Origin: Glandiceps talaboti
Lineage: Eukaryota; Hemichordata; Enteropneusta; Spengelidae
Reading direction: 5' to 3'
DNA: 64,000 bases
NCBI RefSeq assembly: GCF_964340395.1
Contig: NC_135561.1
Coordinates: 8,186,232-8,250,231, forward strand
Below, in pieces: positions 1-9,900 of the stretch. Below the pieces are notes generated by a model that had not been told where the DNA came from, ran no database searches, and worked only from the letters and a program-made list of their open reading frames with translations. The position numbers and the translations under genes were made by a program. Each line of letters opens with the position of its first letter. The first letter of the stretch is position 1.

Positions 1-254
1 AATAGTGTGTGTTTCCATATCCTGTACTTCTCTGTCTTTAGCTGTCCTCAAATGTCAGACTGTGACCTCGTGATTGATGGGATAAATGCAAATTCAACAA
101 TAAACTGCAGAAGTGCCATATCATATTTGTATGTACATAAAGGGACTTCTGTTACCAGTATAGTATTTTCTGTTGTAACTTAGTCAGTTTGAGTGTGGGT
201 GTGGGTGAAATAAATGTTTATAGTCACTAAGTCAGACATACTGAATATATAATT

Positions 255-424
255 CAGGGGTGAACAAATCCACTGGTCCTGGGTCCAGGACTATCAATTT
301 TTTTGGGCAGACCACACAAATTTTACCTTGTAGTTGTATCACTAATTCTTTCAGCAGGACCACTGGATTTTTTAAGGCACTGGTCTGGGGACCACCAGTT
401 CACAAAATGATTTGTTCACCCCTG
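255..424 (+). mobile_element. MITE family 1, copy 1 (170 bp, 16-bp perfect TIR, 5-bp TSD)
   Basis: Begins CAGGGGTGAACAAATC and ends with its exact reverse complement. Flanked by TAATT at 250-254 and 425-429, a target-site duplication. It lacks the roughly 95-bp core seen in copies 2 and 3. No coding capacity, so it is non-autonomous. The CAGGG start recalls hAT elements, but those usually give 8-bp duplications. Confidence 0.88.
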
Positions 425-459
425 TAATTAGCTGTAAAACTACGTCCTGAGAAATTATT

Positions 460-519
460 AATATCTCTCTGTAGTGTGTATATTCATAATAATAATGATA
501 TACACATTACAGAGATATT
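460..519. repeat. AT-rich hairpin
   Basis: A 24-base left arm (AATATCTCTCTGTAGTG...) pairs with a 22-base right arm ending GTAATGTGTATAT on the reverse strand, around a short ATAATAATAATG loop. It could be a foldback element remnant; no function is evident. Confidence 0.6.
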
Positions 520-1193
520 GATTATAATTATTGAATATGTATTGGAAAGCAGGGTTCTCCACAATTTTGAAAAATGATGGTATTACCTCATTTACATATT
601 AATTTACATATAACTAGCATATTTTCAGATCATAACATTTGACAATTAGAAAGATGTTTTCAGCATCAAAAAGGCATAAAATTGATTAAAATTCCTTTTC
701 TCGATAATTAAGCAAATGAGAGAGAACACAAATTTATAAAGAAATTATTTCAGTTCAACATTTTCAAACTTTAATACATTTGTAATACTCAGCATGATGA
801 TAAACATGGCCTGAGGGGTGGCTCCACAAACAAAGGGGAAGGGCAGGCGACAAACAGAGGAGGGGCCCATAAAAACAGAGGAATGGTGCACCCCTCAAAA
901 ACCTCATGTGAAGAACACTGGGAGAAGTACAAAATGGTAGAACTACAACAAAATGGAAAGAGATATATGTGACGTACATGTACATGTAATCTGTAAGATA
1001 CAACATCATACCACCCAATCAGCTTAGCTGCTACCACTCATGGTGGTTTAGAAGTCTGATAGGGCTGAGCAACATGACGTACATGTACATGTATCTTACA
1101 GTCCAGATGTCTAAGTAGCCCTGCAAGATATATAGTAAGGCCATTCACTCATAACTAGGGTATCAAATGGTACATGCATAGCACAACATATGA
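520..1193. other. Non-coding flank, nothing assigned
   Basis: AT-rich sequence without a supported gene. The only structure seen is the motif GACGTACATGTACATGTA at about 972 and 1076, two copies of a palindrome-rich direct repeat. Overlapping reverse-strand frames at 764-1037 have no recognisable content. Confidence 0.5.
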
Positions 1194-1486
1194 TACTGTA
1201 AACAGAGATATTTTCACTACCACAAAATTTTGCAATTTTGCAGTCTTCATGTAGTTCGTAAAGACTTATTTTGACTCATTACCAGACTGGTACATTGTGT
1301 TCTTGTACAAGAAGACATTTTTTTAGACACTACTTATAATTTTTACTAATTACCAGACTGGTACATTTTGTTCTTGTACAAAAAGACATTTTAGTCACTA
1401 TTCTATTTACCATATTTTTGCATTTTTTATTTTCCAGTGAAATTAGTGAAAATAAGTCTTCAGCGAAAATTTCCAGATTTACAATA
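1194..1486 (-). mobile_element. MITE family 2, copy 1 (TACTGTAAAC termini)
   Basis: Starts TACTGTAAAC and ends in a degraded GATTTACAATA. It contains TTGCAGTCTTCA, ATTACCAGACTGGTACA and GAAAATAAGTC, shared with five other copies in the window. This copy has an internal duplication: the ATTACCAGACTGGTACA block occurs at about 1280 and 1350. No coding capacity. Confidence 0.75.
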
Positions 1487-1524
1487 TCTTGACTAGTGCT
1501 AGTAAACATACAAATAACATACAG

Positions 1525-1794
1525 TAACAGTGAACAAATCATTTTGTGAACTGGTGGTCCCCGGACCAGTACCTTAAAAAATCCAGTGGGTCGGCTGGAA
1601 GAATTAGTGGTCCCAGGTCCTGTTTATGTGAAACATTAAATCTTACCTATGAATCTGTATATGAGGACGATTTTCTAACATAGTTATTAACAGTAACGTA
1701 CTGATCCAACGGACCAGACAAGGTAAAATTTGTGTGGTCCGCCCCAAAAAATCGCTAGTCCCGGAGCCAGGTCCAGTGGATTTGTTCACCCCTG
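1525..1794 (-). mobile_element. MITE family 1, copy 2 (270 bp, reversed)
   Basis: Reverse orientation to copy 1, with the full internal core. The right end is GATTTGTTCACCCCTG; the left end is mutated to TAACAGTGAAC. TACAG at 1520-1524 and 1795-1799 forms the 5-bp target-site duplication. Confidence 0.85.
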
Positions 1795-1899
1795 TACAGT
1801 TTACCCAATGTATGTTTTCTATAGGTTCCATAACCCAAATTATCCATGGATGTGTACCCATCTAGTAGATTTACTAGAGTTCATCCTCCCAATTACCAG

Positions 1900-2162
1900 C
1901 AGGGATGAACAAATCCACTGGTCCTGGGTCCAGGACTAGCGATTTTTGGGGGACGGACCACACAAATTTTACCTTGTCTGGTCCTTCAGACCAGTACATT
2001 ACTGTTAATAACTGTGTTAAAAAGTCATCTGAATATACAGATTCATAGGTAAGATTTAATGTTTTACATTAGCGGAACCTTGGCCCACTAATTCTTTCAG
2101 CAGGATTTTTTAAGGCACTGGTCCGGGGACCACCAGTTCACAAAATGATTTGTTCACCCCTG
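1900..2162 (+). mobile_element. MITE family 1, copy 3 (263 bp)
   Basis: Starts CAGGGATGAACAAATC and ends GATTTGTTCACCCCTG. ACCAG at 1895-1899 and 2163-2167 is the 5-bp target-site duplication. The core matches copy 2 in reverse. Only 105 bases separate copies 2 and 3. Confidence 0.87.
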
Positions 2163-3533
2163 ACCAGGGTTTTAAAACCTATGAAAAAATATAGTTCCTA
2201 GATAGTACTATGAGTCAGAATGTAGGAACAAGTTAGTCAACAAGCAAAATGATATAGAAAACTATAATGGTGTCCAGAAACTAAATTGATAATATTGTAG
2301 ATAAATATATAATGTATTATCCAGTGAATTGTATCATCTTGTTATTGACTGCACTGTCACAGCTGTTGAGGGTATGGACCTAACAGAAATTTACATGACA
2401 ATAGTGTAGTAGAAGAAACCCACCAATCAGAACGCTTACATATGGTGCCCATTCAACCCGTTATCCTAACTAAAAAGAGATTATCTCAGATTTTAGTTTG
2501 TGAATTTGTCAAAATTGTACAAATTTATCCATGTAGACTACTTATACTTGGATATTTTCACAAATTCTCTTCGTTTTTTTTTATCTTATTTTTTTCGTCA
2601 ATTTAAAAGTCTGAAAAAAATCAATTTGTTTATTATAATTGGTTATAACTGTCAGTTTATTTTTGCTTCGTTTCATTAAAATAAGGAAAGTGGCTCCTCA
2701 CAATGAATATTAAACTTCTGTGTGGGCGATCGAGAAATGTCTTTGTTTTGTTTATGCGTGTCTGTTTTGTTTGGCTGGTGATGCAATAAAATATGCAAGT
2801 CAATACAAAGCCAGATCTTTTATGTCTTTCAAAATTGACAATGGCGATCCTTTGTCACTAACGTTTCAAAACCCTGTTTTGGATTCTGTCAGCAGTCGTT
2901 TACTATTTCTCTTTTTTTGAAAGCAGCCTGTCTGTGATTGTGTGAAATATGAGTACATTTTTAGGCATCAGTATGGCATTTGATGGTATCATATACACTG
3001 TGATTAGTAAAGTCTAAATACACACAGTGTTGTGTAAATAGTATAAGGAGGGGGGTCATTAAAATCAGACTGGTGACATTTGATGGAGACAGCCATTATG
3101 ATCATAACAAAGGTGTTATCTTTGACGTCAATACACGCTAACATTGTACATTGTCAGTCTGTCAGTATACTGATATTAAATTTTACTTGTATGCCTTTTG
3201 ACTTCCTGTGGTGTCTACTAACTTTTGCTACATACATACATGTACATAAAACTGGGATTTCTTTATCAGTAACTTATCATACCCATCCATAAAGCTAATG
3301 AAAAAAACAACCCGCTGGTATTGAATGTACATGTACCTGCTATGTGTAAGGATTTGTTAACTTTGCCCCTCTAGTATTGTAATTGAAATATTGAATTAAT
3401 AATATTGATATATGATTAGAAATTAAATAATTGATATGTACAATAATTGATTTTTTCTTGAACCTATGACAAAATAAAATATACTTTTGAGTCGCTATAC
3501 TATAGAATGTTTTTTGTTATACACTAAATCATT
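2163..3533. other. Non-coding 5' flank or intron upstream of TM9SF1
   Basis: No exon that could supply the TM9SF1 signal peptide followed by the usual G-D-P junction was found. The frame at 2720-2920 ends in a hydrophobic stretch but does not resemble TM9SF. AT-rich with T-runs. Confidence 0.5.
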
Positions 3534-3744
3534 TACTGTAAACCTAGATTTTTTCACTACTAGAAAATTTTGCGATTTTGCAGTCTTCAGCTAGTTCTCA
3601 AAGACTAACTTTCACTAATTACCAGACTGGTACACTGTGTTCATATATGAAAATATATTTTCGCAACTACATAATTTTGCGTTTTTGTTTTCCAGCGAAA
3701 TTAGCAAAAATAAGTCTTAAGCAAAAATTTCCAGGTTTACAGTA
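3534..3744 (-). mobile_element. MITE family 2, copy 2 (211 bp)
   Basis: Starts TACTGTAAACCTAGA and ends GGTTTACAGTA, so the 10-base termini are inverted repeats. The body contains TTGCGATTTTGCAGTCTTCA and ATTACCAGACTGGTACA. It is the best-preserved copy and ends about 75 bases before TM9SF1 coding sequence. Confidence 0.82.
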
Positions 3745-3818
3745 TATGTTTATAAGTGTAATTTCACCCCAGTGTTTGATATTATCAATATATTTGACCT
3801 CTTGATTTCTATTTTCAG

Positions 3819-3908
3819 GTGATCCTGTATGTCAATAAAGTGGGACCTTATTTTAATCCACATGAAACATATCATTATTACCAGCTACCTGTGTGCAGAC
3901 CTGAGAAG
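3819..3908 (+). CDS. TM9SF1: TM9SF1 exon 1 of those visible (lumenal domain start)
   Basis: It follows TTTCAG and ends before GTAAAA, 30 codons, phase 0 at both ends. It encodes [20 protein letters not shown] and then [10 protein letters not shown]. This is the conserved TM9SF opening motif just after the signal peptide, so at least one coding exon lies further 5'. A MITE copy ends only about 75 bases upstream of the acceptor. Confidence 0.95.
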
Positions 3909-6900
3909 GTAAAACTACTTTCTACATGTATAGTATAGTACTGTAGTTGGTTGGTTTTTTTTTTTTTTTTGGTTTTTTTTTTTTTTGGGGGGGGGGTTGC
4001 ACTTGATTTAATTTAGCTGAACATTGCAAAAGCTTTTTCTGCGTAACACACTATATGAGTTGTCATAAGTTCTATATTCAACTGTTATGAAAGTTGCCAC
4101 CAGCAGTTGCTGTGAATATGGTGGACTGACCGAATAAGTTATTTACAAATTGTGACTCCTTTCTTCACACTGTTCACCAAATGAAAGTATGCCAATACAT
4201 GTCCCTTTGATTTATCACGTTAAACCAATATAAACTACTAGTAATAGTATACAATTGTCCACCACAGGCAGTCATCACCATCATATTGATTGGAAATGGT
4301 CACATCAGTGTAGTAAGGTCATATCATCTGTTATGCAAATGTACCTGTCAAAGAATGAGTTGTATAATTTATGTATAAGAATATGACAAGTCATGTAACT
4401 TGAAATAAATATTAAAAAATAATGTCATTTCTCTATCAATTTTGATCAAAATGTGTGATTTAATCATACAGTTCTATCCGTATTAACCTCATACAATGTG
4501 TCCTCTGAGCTGATTTGATACACCAGTGAAGCACATCGATTTATTGTGCAGCATGACAGTTTTGTGTTTTCCCATCTCTCTATCGTGTTGTGATTCACAA
4601 GAAAACTAATCTTTTATAATTTTGACTTCAACAGAAATATTTGTCTTTTGTTGGGGGACACTTGGAACTTAGACCTAAAAACATAATTGTTTGGTTCCGG
4701 TTACCTGAACCCACCTAGTTTTCACTGCCAACCCTAAACTTTTTTTGTTCGCATTTAAGAAAAAAAAAATTGCGAAAATTGTGAGGTCTCACAAGAAATA
4801 GTGGATGCGGAAACTGACATCAACTGAAAAAGACAATATAAAACTGTTTTTCCAATCTGTAATGGCTGTACATCTGATAGGAAGAATGAAATAAGATTTG
4901 GAAAACAAAGGAAAACCTGAACTAGACACTTGCACATGGAAAAAAAAACCATAATAAAATGAAATAAAAAATCTACCTTACCCACCTATTCTAAAATTGA
5001 GCGTAATGGGAACCACGCAACTTTTTTATTAGGCCTTACACAAACACAACAACAGTTAAAAAAAAATGACCAAAATATGAATATTGATAAGTTTGATTTA
5101 AATGAGATTGTTAAACTGACAGTCATAAGACTGAAGTCTGTGATATGCTCTGAATCAAAGTTGTGAGACTACCAATACTCTAAATGCTTGTAACGCTATA
5201 CCCTTCTTGACACTACAGTGGAGTACAAACCATAAAAGTGTATAGATCAGTGAAAAAAAGTGTTGAAAAAGGTGTACAAAATAAAATGAAATTGTTGGTA
5301 TTAGAATTTATGTACTAAGAGATTACTTGCACCCGTGTGTGTGCATAGTAGTAATATTTGCACTGCAGTGCAATACTATAAACATTATTGCATATATGTT
5401 TGCAAATGATATGCAAATGAGGACATGGTTATTCATTTACACAAAAGCTTGTGATCACATATTGTCATTTTTATGGATATTTGTTTTTCGGATGTACATA
5501 TGGATAACAGAACCCCATGCCTGGTAAGTTCCAGCATCAGGGTATTTGCATTCATGCTTGCAGTGTTTTCTGCTGCACTTTGACGAGTGTAGTAAGTAAA
5601 AGTGCTGCCGAAGAGAACACTGCAAGTACTCGTGCAAATACTCCAAGTATGCCACACTTACACTCGCGCATCATGAGGTTCTGTCATATTAGAACTTACG
5701 GAACTCAGAAATCCAATGATAATAAAACTGAGAGTATTTGATAGGTATAATTGTATGCTATGATGTCAGAAATTTATACCATATGCCTGTGTTAGTACAA
5801 TCTCTTTTGGACTACTTTATTTCAGGTTGAACATCGTAGTCTGACGTTAGGAGAGATACTAGATGGAGATCGAATGGCAGTGTCGAATTATGACATTCAT
5901 TTCAAAGGTAAATACAGCTCCCTTTCATGTTAGTGTTCACAGGCCCTGTTTGATACAACCATGCTCAAACCAATAAGAAACTGCGCATGCTAAAATTGAA
6001 GCAGAAATAGAACCAAACTAATCAGAATAATGATACAAGTATTGTTTTGTATTTACAGAAAACAGTCAAGATAACCTGTTGTGTACGGTCACCCTAACTG
6101 AGAAAGAAATAGACCAGCTAAGAGATTCCATTGAAGATCTTTACTATTTTGAATTTATTCTTGGTAAGTCTGCCTTGTGGCCATCATTTGGGTGTATACA
6201 ATGTATTATAACCATGCACAAGCAAAGTTGAACAAAAAAATATGGAATTTATACCCTGGTTGTTCTACATTACGACAATGTGTGTCTATGTTGTAACAAC
6301 ACATGTCTACGTCACTGGTTCTGCTGTGTTCAAAATATGAGTTAAAATATTCAAAATTGCCATTGCTTTCCCCTGATCCTTCTTTGATATTATCTGTTCT
6401 GGGGTGCATTCGATTTGCCCAAACATGATTGTGATTAATCTGATGTCGTTTCGAGGTCATTTCTCGAAACGAGGTTGTAAACAAAACGCTCAATCACGAT
6501 CATGATTACTTACATGTAAACATTTTTTTAAAGTTTCGTATATTTCCGATATATTAAATGGTTTAACATCATCAAAATGATTACAATAATAACAAATTAC
6601 CAATCAGACCGAACACAATTTATGTACATAATGTTTTCCATCATTTCTAACTTGCCGTCAGCCACGGGCGCGCAATCCCCCTATGATTATGTTGTCCGTC
6701 ATCTTGTAATCACAGCAATCATGGTTTGGGGCATGATTACTATGATTACCAATCATGATTGGGATTGGTATTTATCAAACGCAAAATCATGATTGTGATT
6801 GGTAAATGATGATCATGATTGTGCAAATCGAATGCGCCCCTGGTATGATACTGTTATTCTTCAATATTTTTCTTCATTCAGCTGGCAAATACTCATGACC

Positions 6901-9900
6901 TAAGGGTTGTCACTACTCTTCAAACTACTTGTAGTGACAAAGGCTCCTTAGATGTAGGTCACTCCTATTTTCCTTGGTTGAACGAAGGAAAACTTTGGGG
7001 AATAATATCTAAATATTTGTTATGGAATTAGCTGAGGAACGTGTATTACAATGACAGTGAGAGACTCAGTCAACATTTTAACATATGGTCCAAACAATGG
7101 AATCATTGACATTGTAATTTTGAACTAAATAAGGGGATCAGTGGTTTTGTAAAAAGAATTGAGTAGATTTTCTTTACTTTATAGCGATGGGGAAATATCC
7201 TGTAATTGAAATGGGGGAGAGAGTTAATCAGATTAATATCATGCCATGGCCAGTAATAAAAACATGAAGCAATCTAAAAGGAATTTAATATCTATGTGCT
7301 CCGGTATATTTTATTAGTATACATGTGTTATGATTTACAGTGGTCAGCTCAGAATCTGTAAGTTTCCATTTTGAGCTTTGGTGCTGCCATTTCTTCCTTA
7401 ATGACTAAAGCTCATTTGCAATATTTGAACTATGACTGTACCCCAGTCAACCCAGTTGTATATATGGGAACCTGATTTGAACTATGACTGTACCCCAGTC
7501 AATCTAGTTGTATATATGGGAACCTGATTTGAACTATGACTGTACCCCAGTCAATCCAGTTGTATATATGGGAACCTGATTTGAACTTGTACCTCAGTCA
7601 ATCCAGTTGTATATATGGGAACATGATTTGAACTATGACTGTACCCCAATCAACCCAGTTGTATATTATTTGTATATGTTACAGCAGCTACAATGGATTG
7701 ATGCTTCCAATGGAAATGAGGAAGAACGTAGAACTGTTGTGTCACTATAGGTCTATGTTGTGGTTGGTGGAGAGGCAATGTTTGGGGTCAGTTCTAAAGC
7801 ACTTGGAGCACAGTATGGAAAGGTGTTTGATAAATGTGTATCTACAAAGTTTAATGTACTCATGTTGTGTTATGTTGTTTCCTATTTCAGATGATCTCCC
7901 TATCCGTGGATTTATAGGACATCTGGAAGAAGGAGCTTTCCTACCACACACACATAAAATATACCTTTGGACACACCATCATTTCTACTTTGAATTCCAT
8001 GGTAACCAGGTAAGATGATGCCAAACACAATGATAGACACAGTTCTGATACCATGGTAACCAGGTAAGATGACGTCAAACACAATAATATACATAGATAT
8101 GATACCATGGTAACCAGGTAAGATGAGGCCAAACACAATAATAGACACAGTTCTGATACCATGGTAACCAGATAAGATGAGGCCAAACACAATAATCTAC
8201 ACAGCTCTGATACCATGGTAACCAAATAAGATGAGGCCAAACACAATAATATACACAGTTCTAATAGCATGCCTGTAAAAAAATTGGAGGTAGGGATTTT
8301 TTCTTTGCATTATCTGTAATGTGGCACTGATAGAGTTTGATGGAATGTTTTGTACTCTTGAAATCAGACTACAGTCTGTCATATTGTGGGGTTGTCGGTG
8401 GCCGAGTGGTTAAACCACTTGCCTCTTACCACTGGGGTTGGGGTTCAAGCCCATTAAGGGTTTGATTAAATTTACCACGCTGTAAGTAAGAAGAATGTAG
8501 TTCAGTTTGACTCTACTGAACAACACAGGTTTTCCCTCGGGTACTCTGGTTTCCTCCTGCATTAACACTGAACCCATGAGGGATGGCTCTCACTGGACTT
8601 CTTGGGAGACAAGTGTTTATATACTTAAAGAACTATCCAGTATAAATAAAGATTGTTATATTTAAAACATAACATACAGTGACAGGAAATTGAGAATACG
8701 GTGCCTTCACTCAAGTTGGGGACATCATCATCTCATAGTACCATTTGTGAAGAGCTTTGTTTGTGGTATTCTGTAGAAGTGTAAATCCGGGATGTTTTTT
8801 CGTATTGTTCTGACATTGAGGAAAGCAGCAGTGCTCTATGATTAACCGAGCAACCTATACCATGTATACCCCCATGTAAAACCCATGTTTTATGATTTTG
8901 ACTCACAAAAAAGTAACTTTTATTAGAGACATGTTACCTATTAGGTCATGATACCATACACTGCCATATATAATTTAGCACAGTCCAATCAACTTGTTCA
9001 ATGGCAGTATGAGATGAATGGATTAAGATAAGTTATGATACCAGAGACGTTACTCCATGCACAGTCCAATCACCTTGTTCAACCACAAAACTATATTTTT
9101 GCAATTTGGTATTATTAATGATCAATATAAAAATGAGAACGTTTGAACTGTACTGTTCATAGCAACCGATTAATTCCTACAGCAAAAAAAAAGAGATGGA
9201 TTTAATAATATCTGTGCCATGTAAATTGGTGCACACTTTTAAGCTGACACCATATGGTATGGTTACTAAGCTGATTGACGTGGTAATCATACTGTAGTAC
9301 CAGAGCTGTCACTTATACATAGCAGACATGTGGTTATAATGCTTATCCTATATGTATTACTTCGGTATATACAGCTGGGTATATACAACTGCTGACATCA
9401 GACCGTGGACAAACAGAACCTGTTACAAACAGGCAAAGTAAACAACTGAATTGGATTAATAACACTTGGCACAACATGTTGGAAATACAGGGACTTGTAT
9501 TCCATTCCATCATTTGAGAAGAACAGTTTTATGACCACTTTGCATAACAGTTCACATTCACAAACAAATTTCCAGTTTCCCTGGCATTGCATGTACACAT
9601 AAAGAGGCCATAAAACTGTTCTTATCAAACCATAGTGTGTAATACAAGTCACTGTTGTTCCAACATGCTGAGCCAAGTGTTATTAATCAAATTCATTTGT
9701 TTACTTTCCCTGTTTGTAACAGGGTCCGTTTGTCCCCGGTCTGATGTCGGCAGTTGTAGTAAGGCAACGTTAATCCTTGATTCATATTTATCTAAATGTA
9801 CCCCTAGATCATATACAAGTTTGTCAAAATATACCTACCAGTACATGTATAGAATAGATACAGGTTTGTTAAAATGTACCCATTGGTTGGGTATAGTTTT

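Larger units (their letters stand above)
3909..5825 (+). other. TM9SF1 intron after exon 1
   Basis: 1917 bases. Holds a T-run/G-run tract at 3954-3997, one copy of the dispersed repeat shared with 11.6 kb (4690-5030), and a roughly 200-bp imperfect palindrome (5503-5701). No extra exon recognised. Confidence 0.8.

Noticed and set aside
764-1037. Overlapping reverse frames of about 80 codons
   Set aside because: Two frames of the same DNA, no domain, no splice context.
2720-2920. 66-codon frame as the missing TM9SF1 signal-peptide exon
   Set aside because: It has an N-terminal hydrophobic stretch, but no donor in the needed phase after G-D-P, and no resemblance to the TM9SF1 N-terminus.
7912-8270. 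Reverse frames with an 18-residue periodicity
   Set aside because: Arise because the 54-bp array is a multiple of three; antisense to exon 4 and its intron.
8393-8463. Functional tRNA-Leu or tRNA-Ser gene
   Set aside because: A- and B-boxes are present, but the stems do not pair well and the sequence continues into a non-tRNA body, so it is a SINE head.
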